Positions 45,113-54,810 of a stretch of 64,000 nt of DNA are shown piece by piece. This stretch comes from JBPESP01 sp051710585 (GTDB lineage Bacteria; Pseudomonadota; Gammaproteobacteria; Enterobacterales; Enterobacteriaceae), in assembly GCA_051710585.1 (NCBI GenBank), contig JBPESP010000003.1:263838-327837 (forward strand), in the 5' to 3' direction. A model generated the notes under the pieces. That model was not told the origin of the DNA. It was given only the letters and a program-made list of their open reading frames with translations, and made no database searches. The stretch's first letter is position 1, and each line of letters opens with the position of its first letter. The translations under genes and the position numbers were made by a program.

Positions 45113-47060
45113 AAAGAATGATAATTTACCTTTATTTCTTTCTATAATTAGAATAAACTATTTACCAATATTTTTTTTCTTTAATTAACTCTCCAAAGGT
45201 CAACTGACTTAAACTTATATCTCTAAAATATCTTGATACAAATCATAGTATTCTGGTTCATTAATGGTCTTACAAATATGGAGGCCGTAAGCATATATTT
45301 TATAAATATCAAAGTTAGAGTAATAAATCGTAGTTAAACCAAATATATCAAAATATATATTGGGAAAAACTCTAACGTAGTAGTAGGTGGCCGTATATTT
45401 TGTTAACTACTATAATTTATTCGTAATTTCGCCTGATTCCATTTTTATAAATAATTCTATAATTGACTCTTTTCTTAGAATTTCAAGGAATACAAAATTG
45501 GCTTTTAATTATTCTAGAATCTTTTGTATTGCTAAAAGCAGAGAATACACCTAAGTGTCAGCATTATCTATATTTTTATGCGAAGTCGCGCGGATGAGGC
45601 AAAGAAGCACGTTAGGAAACCCTTTTTTAGCCACCTTCAATTGAACAGCCCCCGGCAACTAGCTGTCAGTTTTTTGCTACTTAAATTAACAAATTTTCTA
45701 TCTTAGTAGACTGAAAGATTTAGCCTACCGATAAGTATTGCATAATTACATTATCATCACTCATAATTTTTAGATTAGAAACAGAGCTCAGTGAGTTTTA
45801 GCTAACTCCTCAATGCGTATTTCTCTGAAACTTAATGCATTAATCTTTTTCCTTTATGCTTTTGGTGAATATGAAAGATAAGTTCACTGATGCACTTGGC
45901 ATTGTTAATAGTAACGTAGGATTATCGATGATGCCCCTTCTGTAGGGTGAACCTCAATAAAGCCATTACTGTGAGGAAACTTTCCTTCCTCACAGTATAC
46001 TAACATCTGCAGCAAATAGTTTTGATGAATAGATTTATGGGGCCACAAGAATACTTATCATATCATTCTCGTATAGCATAAACACACACCATTATCCTTC
46101 TACCTTCAGAATAAAATGGTGTGTGAATATTCCCAGATCGCTGTACCACTACATAGGAATGTCGAGCAAACAATATAGGCATCAATGGCACACCTCGCCT
46201 ACTGCATAAACACACCGTTACCATCGAACCAGAAACGGTAACTGAGAGCGGCGAAAAGTAGATTCCTCCCTGGCACGCTCTACGCGCCACTAGAGCAGAG
46301 CTAGACGGCTATATTACACAGATAGAGCGCACGTCACTTAAAGATAATTTCCAGGGTTACACAGCCGTGTTAGCGGGCGAAATTAATTATTCTACTCGCC
46401 ATAGCCACGAGAGCATGATTACCAATATTTTTCTACTAAATATGCTTCCCTTTTTGGAAGCGCCTCGATAGCGCTTTACGGATGATAAAATCTCGTTAGG
46501 GATAGGGATAATAACCATCTTGAATAACTCTTAGGTATTTGGAAGAGACAGTAGACCTATACCAATGACGGGATTGTTAGTTAGAAGATAAAACCGCTAA
46601 GCTTGTATCCTTCAGCCATGTCCTGCGTACCGATGTACGTGCTGTTGATATCCCCAGTACCCACAATGGCATATTTTCATACAGTTTAGCGCCTTATGGT
46701 AATAATATGCCAGATCATCCATGAAACAATACCTAGCAGAACTAATCTAAATCTCCTTATCCTATTATAGATAGGACAGCTGCTATGAAGCAGCAATCCC
46801 ACGTAAAGCCCGGTACAGGAAAATACTCCCTCTCGCTAAATGTTGTTGTTGTCGAGATACCGGATCTGCCTCCTGAAGGAGACAGGATAAAAATCCTTTT
46901 TAATAAACTTAAAGGAGGTTTTGCTGCCTTAAGCAAATTTTTTATATCATATATATAGAATAGTATCACCTTATTTTCTAGTATACGAAACGCTCGCATA
47001 CTAGTCATCTTTATCAATTGTGAAAAACTTTTATGGTATGGGTTTGGTCATTTAGCCTGA
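45113..47060. other. Decayed region with one dispersed repeat
   Basis: In enterics macB and cspD precede clpS; neither is recognisable. A copy of the short repeat at 23648-23700 lies at 45425-45470. Inverted repeats are at 45967-45997 (12-bp arms) and around 46088-46126 (CACACACCATT with AATGGTGTGTG). Confidence 0.5.
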
Positions 47061-47070
47061 TCCTAACATA

Positions 47071-47102
47071 TATTATCTCTTGCTCTAGCGAGAGATAATA
47101 TG
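47071..47102. repeat. Inverted repeat upstream of the clpS remnant, 15-bp arms
   Basis: Arms 47071-47085 (ATATTATCTCTTGCT) and 47088-47102 pair with one G-U. A second hairpin, TTACTCT/AGAGTAA, follows near 47115-47134. Confidence 0.8.
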
Positions 47103-47149
47103 AAAGAAGGGGCTTACTCTGGCGCTAGAGTAATTATTTAGCATTGGAA

Positions 47150-47465
47150 TAACATAATGAGTAAGAAAAGCGAACACTAGATGAGCAGAATCTACCTAAA
47201 GAATAGATGGAAATACTATACGACTCTCATCTATGTATAAAATTATACTCATCAATAAAGACTATACTCTAATGAAATTTGTTTTGACGTATTGCAAAAG
47301 TTCTTTTCTTAATAATATTAAACATGTAAAATAACGGATGGTTAAAGTTCATTATCAGGATAAGAGTATCTATGGAATAGACACCGCAGAGATTGTAGAA
47401 ACCAAAACGATTCAAATTAACCGTTACGCCAAGTAAAATGCACATACATTACTTTATACGCTAAA
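47150..47465 (+). pseudogene. clpS: ClpS adaptor, pseudogene
   Basis: MYKIILINKDYTLMKFVL near 47233-47285 matches the family MYKVILVNDDYTPMEFVI; after a shift, KVHYQDKSIYGIDTAE near 47345-47395 matches AVHYQGKAICGVFTAE, and HTLLYTLKKPE near 47450 matches HPLLCTLEKA. Stops and frameshifts break the N-terminus and the middle. ClpS delivers N-degron substrates to ClpAP. Confidence 0.9.
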
Positions 47466-47497
47466 AAAACCTGAAATAGTAATCTATTTTGGAAAAT

Positions 47498-49775
47498 GTT
47501 AATTCTTAATCAAGAACTAGAACTCAATTTAAACATGGCTTTCAAAATTACGTTAACGCTAACGTGAATTTATAACTATAAAGCATCTTCTGCTTATTCT
47601 ACTCAGCAACCCTACGACATGCTAAGTGCTATAGGAGTGCACTATCATAATCTAGTAGCTCTACGTTAATAGCTTGGAAGCCTTTATCGAAAAAACTACA
47701 TTGAACTTACTAGAAAATGACGAAGAGCATGAAAAAACAACCTGCGCTCAGTTTCGGGGTATTATGCAGGATGTAATCTTCCACGTCCAGTCCATCCTGC
47801 GCAGCAAAGTATCCAGCGCCTAATGTGCTAGTAAAAATTTTCAGTAGACAAGAATCCCAATTAACCTATTTCTACGTAAACATGATGTCAACCGGCTGGA
47901 CGTAGTAAATTTATCTCCCACAATATACGTAAAAACGAGATGCAAGCACCTAGACTTCAAACGCCAATCAATATAAAACAGTTAAAAGAAGAGGAGTATG
48001 GAAAACTGCACCACCAACCTTAATTTGTTGGTACGTATTGGTGGCATTAACCTCCTAATTGGCCGATATTACGAGCCAGAGCGAACCATTCAAGTGCTTT
48101 GCCAGTGATAAAAAAATAAACCGCTGTCAGTGAGTAATCCGGGGTAGGTAAAACCACTATCGCGGGGCTTGCCTAGCAGCTAGCAGATCGTACGCGACAA
48201 AGTGCCTAAACTCATCGCTGAGTGCACCATTTACTCTCTATAAATATCGGTCGGTATTTGCTGACGCAGAATACTGTTGTAATTTGAAAAAACGGTTCAA
48301 GACATTGCTAATATAGATTAAACAAGATCAGAAAAGTATTTTATTTTTTGATGAAATTCATATTATTATATGCGCTGTGGCAGATAGATGCCACCAATCT
48401 AATTCCACTATTACTCTCCAGCAAAGAAATACACATAATGGATTTAACAACGTATTAAGAATTCAGCTAGATCTTTGAAAAACCATCCCACTGGCACGTG
48501 TTTCTAGAGAATAGACAATACGGAACCGATCGTAAAAGAAACAATACAAATCCTAACAAGGTTGAAAACAAAACACGAAATTCACTACAATATGTGCTAT
48601 AATTCTAAATTAGAAAGGGCAGCAATAGAGTTAGTAGTCAAATATATCAATGATCACCATGTTCCAAACAAAGCCATTGTTATTATTGATAAAGAGGGTA
48701 CCTGCAGCCGGCTGGTATCTTTCAGAAAGTGTAAAATACCATCAACGTATCAGGTATAGAATCAGTGGTGGTACATATCGCCAGTATCCTCAAAAACGGT
48801 GTCAATAAGCGATAGAGGTATACTTAAAAAATCTGAGAGACCATTTGAAAACGCTGATCTTCTATATAAGATAAAGTAATAGAAGTACTAACTAGGGCTT
48901 ATCAAAATAAGCCGTGCGGGGCTAGGCTTAAGAGCATAAGCCGGTAGGATCTTTCTTTTTTTTACTTTTCCAATAAGCATCAGTACAACTAAAGTCACAG
49001 TCCAACTAGCAAAAACACTAGAGATGGAGCTGGTGCGTTTCGATATTTTGGAATACATGGATGAACAGCATTTCAGTCGCCTAATTGAGGCGTATCCCAG
49101 ATACGTAGAGTACGTCAGGGTAATTACTAACTGCCAATATGCTGGCGGCGTCCGCGTTCCGTTCTGTTGCTTAACGAGATCAAAAAAAGCTCATCCAGAC
49201 GTATTTAATCTACTGTTACAGATCATGGATAAATAGTATACGCTAGCCGATAACAATGGCCTTAAAGTGGATTTTAATAATGTGATACTATAGTTATGGC
49301 GGCCAGCGATGGTATACAGAAAAACCAGCGATAGTTGATAGAACTTTTTAGTAAAAAATAATACGAAGGGCAAGTCAGAGATCAAGAAGATATTTACCAT
49401 GGAATTCCACAATTCGTCTTGATAACATCATCTAGTTTAATCATCTCTCCACTAACGGTATCCAGTAGGTTGTTGACAGGTTTATTGTCAAACTATAAAC
49501 GCAGCTGAACACCAAAAAGTGTATTGCTATAAATTATTGATAATACACATAATTGATTAGAGATAAAGGTTAAAATAAAGCGATAAGCGATCGACTTAAT
49601 GGCCCACATAATACAGGAGAATCTGAAAAAAAAATCACCGACCAATGAGCTACTATTTTTGTTCATTAGTGGATGGTGGCTCAATACGAGGGGTTGGATA
49701 AAGAAAAAACGCTTAAATACCAGAGTCCGTTAACATCAAAAACACAAAGTTGAAAGGGCGGTGCAATAGCTTCTA
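47498..49775 (+). pseudogene. clpA: ClpA ATPase subunit of ClpAP protease, pseudogene
   Basis: MLILNQELELNLNMAF at the start matches ClpA. Then come AILVARIGGI-like sequence near 48035, SGVGKTTIAGLA near 48135 (first Walker A), HEIHYNMCYNSKLERAAIELVVKYIND near 48565-48650, ELVRFDILEYMDEQHFSRLI near 49025-49085, KKAHPDVFNLLLQIMD near 49185-49230 and, at the end, the frame-shifted IIQENLKKKSPTNELLF near 49610-49660 and QKHKVERA near 49740. More than ten disruptions are visible. Nearly the full length of the gene is still present as sequence, so decay here is mainly by point mutation and small indels. Confidence 0.93.
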
Positions 49776-50148
49776 CTGGTAGTGGGGCTAAGCAGGTAAA
49801 AAGTACTTTAGGTATCACTTTTTTTTACGCTATAACGGTGGTCTTGACAAGGGCTCAAGCATGGCTATAGCAAAGCAAAATAAAAGAATAAGTGCTAGGT
49901 AAGCTTACTGGAAACGGATAGAGTGCAGAAACTTACAGGGCAGAACAAGTAAGAAGTATGTAAAACAATTGTGTAGGATACGGCATCATGGATATGCGAT
50001 GGGCATTAGGATAAGCTGACCGCGGGCTAAACCGCTTCGGTAAAATGTAAACCGACATTATTCTAGCGATAGACTGAATTGCGTAACTAGATAAGTAGTG
50101 GCAAATCATCGCTACTTTCCTCAACTCTTATCTTTAAGAAGATAATAC
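49776..50148. other. Gap between clpA and infA
   Basis: In E. coli tRNA-Ser (serW) lies here; I find no cloverleaf. Confidence 0.5.
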
Positions 50149-50169
50149 TTGCCGTGTGATCACGGCAAG
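50149..50169 (-). terminator. Hairpin downstream of infA
   Basis: CTTGCCGTG and CACGGCAAG around TGAT, 46 bases beyond the infA stop in its direction of transcription. The sequence after it on the minus strand is TATTATC, AT-rich but without a clean T-run; a weaker hairpin adjoins at about 50127-50146. Confidence 0.45.
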
Positions 50170-50214
50170 GGGAATTTTCACTGGAACCCGTCATGGAAAC
50201 GTACTCAGACAATC

Positions 50215-50433
50215 TCAGCGGCTGCGAAAGACAATACGGCCTTTGCTTAAATCGTACGGGGTCAGCTCAACGGCTACTCTATCACCTGTCAAGATACGGA
50301 TATAATTCTTACGCATCTTACCGGAGATATGGGCAGTCACTACATGTCCATTTTCTAACTCCACACGGAACATAGTGTTAGGTAGCGTGTCCAGTATAGT
50401 GCCTTGCATTTCAATATTATCTTCTTTAGCCAT
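50215..50433 (-). CDS. infA: Translation initiation factor IF-1
   Basis: 72 residues, full length and nearly identical to E. coli IF-1 (MAKEDNIEMQGT, NTMFRVELENGHVVTAHISGK, MRKNYIRILTGD, SKGRIVFRSR). OB-fold protein that blocks the ribosomal A site during initiation. AGAGGA lies eight bases before the ATG. It faces the dead clpA convergently, the enteric arrangement. Confidence 0.98.
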   Translation of the reverse strand: MAKEDNIEMQGTILDTLPNTMFRVELENGHVVTAHISGKMRKNYIRILTGDRVAVELTPYDLSKGRIVFRSR

Positions 50434-50469
50434 TGAATCCTCTCGGTTATGAATACCATAAGTTTTTAA

Positions 50470-51120
50470 CCGGTAAAATAATGCCGAAAAATCCTCACTA
50501 TGTAAAGAAATGATAGAAAAGCCGTATTATTTGCCGCTTTCAGAATTAGAAAAGATGCTTAAAGAATATTTTCAGTTGCCAGTAGCCAGGCCACAACTAT
50601 TAGTCAGTAATTGGATAAATATAGCTATAAAGCTGCTGCACTCAATTTATGCATACCTGAGCGATGCATATGCGCATTCAATATTTAATGTTCTACTATT
50701 TACTACTCTGAGGCATAAATACCAATAAAATACCCGCACTAATCTTGCTGTGTTCAGCTAGCAACTAAATATCAACTCGTAAAAATATTCCTATTCCACT
50801 CCATGATGAACGCCTAATTCAAAACATATCCCAGTGGCAATAGCGAAAAAAATCACCTAAAACTATTGCCTATGATAGAACATGAGAAAAAAGCTCCGCA
50901 CAGGAGAGATCCATAGTAAGAATGATAAAATAGTACTGTTTGCGGAGGGGGTGTGGCAGGAAAATCTCTAGTCGATAGGGACGCAACAGCCCCTTCAGCG
51001 ATAAATAATCAATCTTCGAAAAAGATTAGTACATCTTTAGTTAGACTTAGTGAGTGTAGCATGTGTAGTGATGGAAAAATTCAGCGAATCAGGTAAAAGC
51101 AGATAAAGTCGCATATTTCT
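50470..51120 (-). pseudogene. aat: Possible leucyl/phenylalanyl-tRNA-protein transferase remnant
   Basis: In enterics aat lies directly upstream of infA on the same strand. On the minus strand near 51110 MRLYLLLPDSLNFS resembles the Aat start MRLVQLSRHSIAFP, and a RLIIYR-RG stretch near 51015 resembles RLLMAYQRG. Beyond that the resemblance is poor. Position is the main argument. Confidence 0.35.
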
Positions 51121-51936
51121 GATGACTACTTTAATTCATCTTCATAAAACTGGCAAGAGTTGATCACTAAACTAGTATTTTTATATTACTTCCTCACTGA
51201 ACAATGATAATAATAACGTCCACGCAGAGGTATTAGCGCCTAATAACTTTCTTTGCTCCATGAAAGTTCTGCGATCCAGAATATAAATGCGTTCTATAAA
51301 CGTTTCAGCCCCCCAAAAAAACTGAGGAGTGACAATGGCTATTGTCACCTCTTTACCGAGCGTGTGCCGAATAAGTACAGTATTTCTTTTCCAGTGGCGA
51401 TATTATATACAGCTTTTCAGTGGGCTCATCGAGAAAGTATAGTAGCGTTGTGCAGAATCACGTGGGCAATAATGATCACTGCGGCTATATTCTCCGCTGG
51501 AAAGGCACGGTTCCTCGCCGAGCCAAAAGCGTTAAACCCTTCGCCTGTCAGTAGTTTGTTAAGACGTACTTGCTGAGAAACTACGGTGTTAAAAAGCTCA
51601 TTATTGATTTTTTAGCGCTGGTAGGTGAAGATTATCACCTAGTATTATAGCGCTAAAATACGGATACACTACTACTACGATAGGGCTTATCGCGAGCAAG
51701 GCGCTATTAATTCACTCGCGCAGCAGCACGTTATTAAACAGAATTTTCCCTACTTTGGTGTATTTCCATGCGCAAGTCAACATCTGTAGCAAAATATATT
51801 TGCCGTTCCCAGTATAGCTAAGGATGGCGTCAGTAAAGTTAGCTGCTGACTCAGCAGTATTATGGTAGAGAGCAGGACGCTAAGGGCCCTCGCAAGTTAT
51901 TTGATATGGTGGCAGTAGAAAGCTAAATGTAGAGTA

Positions 51937-52020
51937 ATAATCATTTCTGGATTCTGAAATTAACATGGTTAGCGGAAAACCCCCTGATGGTACGACTTAC
52001 AGGGATTTTTAGAGATTTCT
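51937..52020. repeat. 70-base dispersed hairpin repeat, copy b
   Basis: Shares ATCATTTCTG, ATTCTGAA, GGTTAGC, GAAA and the CCCTG/CAGGG hairpin with copies at 41965 and 59409. Unlike those, no Mu-like transposase remnant is readable downstream. Confidence 0.7.
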
Positions 52021-52050
52021 GCTCAAATCATGGTGATTTTAGCAGAAATC
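52014..52050. repeat. Nested stem-loop, 10 bp plus 6 bp
   Basis: GATTTCTGCT (52014-52023) pairs with AGCAGAAATC (52041-52050); inside, AAATCA (52025-52030) pairs with TGATTT (52034-52039) around TGG, leaving one-base bulges (C and T). Confidence 0.85.
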
Positions 52051-52074
52051 ATAAGGGTAATTAAACGCTTTTTA

Positions 52075-52104
52075 AAGATCCTTTAGATATATCTAAAGGA
52101 TCTT
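52075..52104. repeat. Perfect 30-bp palindrome
   Basis: 15-bp arms with no spacer: AAGATCCTTTAGATA and its exact reverse complement. Confidence 0.9.
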
Positions 52105-53059
52105 ATCATATTAATTATTATTAAAAATAATAAGGTATATAAACCGTTACGTATCTCGTGTAGCATACGACGACCAGTGCCGTGTCTTAAAATTACTGCA
52201 TAGGACCATATTTGCACGTTAAGCTGCATATACCTGAACGTAGGTCTATCCATCATATAGCGACTCATATTTTAACTGTAATTGGCATACCTCACAGTCC
52301 GTAACGATATTCTACAACATCAATCATACCCAGCCTTGTCAGGCTGAATCCTCTTGAGACACAAAGTAATTAAGATTTAAAATAAATATAGCATACCATT
52401 AAATTTCAATTGGTTATATAAGATTTTGATCTTCACTTAAAAATACACTAAGGATTTTTTTTAGGTTTTTATGAGATTTTAATTTACGGTTATTTTAAAA
52501 TCAATTTTGTATGATCTAATGCAAAAGAAATGAGATAGCGTTTCATCTGAAAATTTCTAAAAAATTCTTTTACAATATTACATATAGTACATCATTTATC
52601 TTTGTAAATTTAAGTAAATATTAGCATATTATTATAATAATAATATCTAATAAAAACATATATTTGCCATCATATTTCAATATATATGCGCCTTTTTTCT
52701 TGTAGTTATATTTTAAATTTAAAAAAACTTCTATAAACTACTCATATAGTCAGTAATGAAAGAGAAAGTCTAATCATACTCTGATTAAGCGTTAATAATA
52801 ATCTGGAAGTTAACCCATGCTTCTTTTTTTAGGATGCCATATTTAATGGAGGTTCAGAGAATATCACTATTTTGTTAAAAATGTATTTCATTGCTAATGA
52901 AATCTAGCAACATTGATTTTTAGAATATTTCCCAGTGCCATTGATTTCATATAAGTATTATATTTACCTGATGCTATTAAAGCCATCAGTAATACTAAAC
53001 GGAAATCTAACGCGCTTTAGTAAGCTGGTAGCGAAAAATTAAGATATAGAGATTAAAAA

Positions 53060-53506
53060 ATGGATAAATCAACCGATATTTCAGTCATGGTAGAGTCCCT
53101 CTCACGTGTCTACCACCGCCTGCGAAAAGAAGTGAATGGCCAACTGGTAAACGAAGGTCTCTCGATGTCAAAAATGAAAATTTTACACCTAATTACCACC
53201 GGTAAAACAAGTGCTACTGATATCAAGAACTATATGGGCTTTTCATCCCGCACGGTGGTGACTGTGCTTGATGCTCTAGAAAAAGAGGAGATGCTTCAGC
53301 GCCAACAAAGCCCTACTGACCGCCGAGTGAAATATGTCTATATCACAGAAAAAGGACGTGATAAATTGCGTATCGCCGAAAAAACCCACAAAATCATTCT
53401 GGATCGTATGTTTGCTCCGTTATCCGAAATGCAGTTAGAAAAATTCAGAGAAGTCTGCAATATACTTGAATCACAGCAAAATAATATAGCTTATGATGTG
53501 ATATAA
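53060..53506 (+). CDS. MarR-family transcriptional regulator
   Basis: 148 residues with an uninterrupted frame. The winged-helix core is visible: LSMSKMKILHLI, the helix pair TSATDIKNYMGFSSRTVVTVLDALEKE (residues about 55-80, recognition helix SSRTVVTVLDALE) and the wing DRRVKYVYITEKG near 95-107; flanking helices would form the dimer interface. It is not SlyA, whose sequence differs clearly. A weak GAG lies 11 bases before the ATG. It is the only intact transcription regulator in the window, in a genome that has discarded others such as NtrC, so it probably still has a job. Ligand and targets are unknown; no adjoining target gene is recognisable. Confidence 0.9.
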   Translation: MDKSTDISVMVESLSRVYHRLRKEVNGQLVNEGLSMSKMKILHLITTGKTSATDIKNYMGFSSRTVVTVLDALEKEEMLQRQQSPTDRRVKYVYITEKGRDKLRIAEKTHKIILDRMFAPLSEMQLEKFREVCNILESQQNNIAYDVI

Positions 53507-53703
53507 GCATTTAAATACGCAGTAAAAGGACCAGATAGTTTTAGTCATTTATCATGATCGGGCTGATAGATCTAATGGGTATTATTCCACCTGCCAGCTA
53601 ATAGATATTTAATTACTGTTTTAATACTAAAAAAAGTTTTTTCTGGTATTTTCTGCCGAAAAATATATTAAAAGTTTTTTTAAAAGAGAAGCACGGGAAA
53701 CTA

Positions 53704-53850
53704 TTAGGCCTTACGCCGCCGCCGACCGTGCTCCTTGATCTCTTCTTGCACGTGGTTTTTTATTCCCACTACCTTAGTAGATGCAACGCCATCCAATATC
53801 GTGTATGATGGAGGGGAGCTATTTTTGCTTTTAACCTCATCTCTAACCAT
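53704..53850 (-). CDS. Small ORF antisense to the gmk leader, 48 residues
   Basis: Starts at the ATG at 53848-53850, only six bases from the gmk start on the other strand, and ends in EEIKEHGRRRRKA. The 3' part is more GC-rich than its surroundings and very basic, which in this genome usually marks conserved sequence. I do not recognise the product. It may be a real small protein, or the surviving end of a decayed gene. No ribosome site is evident. Confidence 0.3.
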   Translation of the reverse strand: MVRDEVKSKNSSPPSYTILDGVASTKVVGIKNHVQEEIKEHGRRRRKA

Positions 53851-53856
53851 TTCATA

Positions 53857-54480
53857 ATGATTCAAGGTACGCTATATATCGTTTCTGCCCCAAGCGGTGC
53901 GGGGAAATCAAGCCTGATCAAAGCGTTACTGAAAACACAGCCGCTCTATGATACCCAGGTGTCGATTTCCCATACCACTCGCACCATGCGGCCCGGTGAA
54001 GCACATGGTCAGAATTATTTTTTTGTATCAATAGCAGAATTTGAGCGTATGATTGCCGAAGATGCCTTTCTCGAATACGCCCGTGTATTTGATAATTATT
54101 ATGGCACCTCACGGGAATCCATTCAGAAGGTGCTAACTACCGGCATAGATGTTTTTCTGGACATTGATTGGCAAGGCGCCCAACAGATCCGTACTAAAAT
54201 ACCGGACGCGTGTAGCATCTTTATTTTGCCACCCTACAAAGAAGAGCTGAATCGCCGACTGCGCAACCGCGGTCAGGATACTGAAGAAGTGATTAGGCGG
54301 CGTATGGCGCTAGCATTAGCTGAAATGACCCACTTTGCGGAGTATGATTATTTAATCGTCAATGACGACTTCAATACCGCATTACTTGATCTGAAAAGCA
54401 TAATTCGGGCTGAACAGCTACGACTTAAGCGTCAAAAATTAAATCATGACGCATTAATCAGCAAATTGTTAGCAAACTGA
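53857..54480 (+). CDS. gmk: Guanylate kinase
   Basis: 207 residues, the E. coli length. Phosphorylates GMP to GDP. P-loop APSGAGKSS (residues 11-19), GMP-binding SHTTRTMRPGEAHGQNYFFV, EYARVFDNYYGTS, DIDWQGAQQI and the lid IFILPPYKEELNRRLRNRGQD are all present. The start aligns with the family start; no clear ribosome site is seen, so initiation may be weak. A possible -10 box TATGAT is at 53814-53819. Followed by rpoZ after 54 bases, as in enterics. Confidence 0.97.
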   Translation: MIQGTLYIVSAPSGAGKSSLIKALLKTQPLYDTQVSISHTTRTMRPGEAHGQNYFFVSIAEFERMIAEDAFLEYARVFDNYYGTSRESIQKVLTTGIDVFLDIDWQGAQQIRTKIPDACSIFILPPYKEELNRRLRNRGQDTEEVIRRRMALALAEMTHFAEYDYLIVNDDFNTALLDLKSIIRAEQLRLKRQKLNHDALISKLLAN

Positions 54481-54534
54481 CAAAATTTTCAGTACGATGT
54501 CCTTCCATTCTTTCATCTATGGAGTAGCTCAGAT

Positions 54535-54801
54535 ATGGCACGCGTAACTGTACAAGACGCCGTCGAAAAAATAGGTAACCGTTTTGACCTAGTACTAGTC
54601 GCCGCGCGCCGCGCGCGTCAAATTCAGGTTGACGGTAAAGATCCACTGGTTGCGAAAGAAAACAATAAATACACCGTTATTGCCCTGCGTGAAATCGAGG
54701 AAGGCCTTATTACCAATAAAATCTTGCAGTTACGGGAGTGCCAAGAACAGGAAGGCACTGATATTCAAGCAGTAACCGCGATCGCTGCAGGACACCTATA
54801 A
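54535..54801 (+). CDS. rpoZ: RNA polymerase omega subunit
   Basis: 88 residues (E. coli 91). Small subunit that clamps beta-prime and forms part of one ppGpp site. MARVTVQDAVEKIGNRFDLVLVAARRARQIQ and TVIALREIEEGLI match the family; the C-terminal acidic tail is a little shorter. GGAG lies 12 bases before the ATG. It is intact although the next gene, spoT, is dead. Confidence 0.97.
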   Translation: MARVTVQDAVEKIGNRFDLVLVAARRARQIQVDGKDPLVAKENNKYTVIALREIEEGLITNKILQLRECQEQEGTDIQAVTAIAAGHL

Positions 54802-54810
54802 AGCATCTTA

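Larger units (their letters stand above)
51121..53059. other. Decayed, hairpin-rich and AT-rich region
   Basis: No gene recognised; cydC/cydD would be expected further upstream of infA but I cannot read them. The 107-codon open stretch at 51253-51576 has no family resemblance. Hairpins cluster at 51611-51657 (TTTAGCGCT/AGCGCTAAA with inner TAGGTGA/TCACCTA), 51979-52003, 52014-52050 and 52075-52104. From about 52380 to 53040 the sequence is very AT-rich and precedes the MarR-family gene. Confidence 0.5.

Noticed and set aside
53060..53506. Calling the regulator SlyA
   Set aside because: It is MarR-fold and of similar length, but its sequence does not match SlyA beyond general family features.
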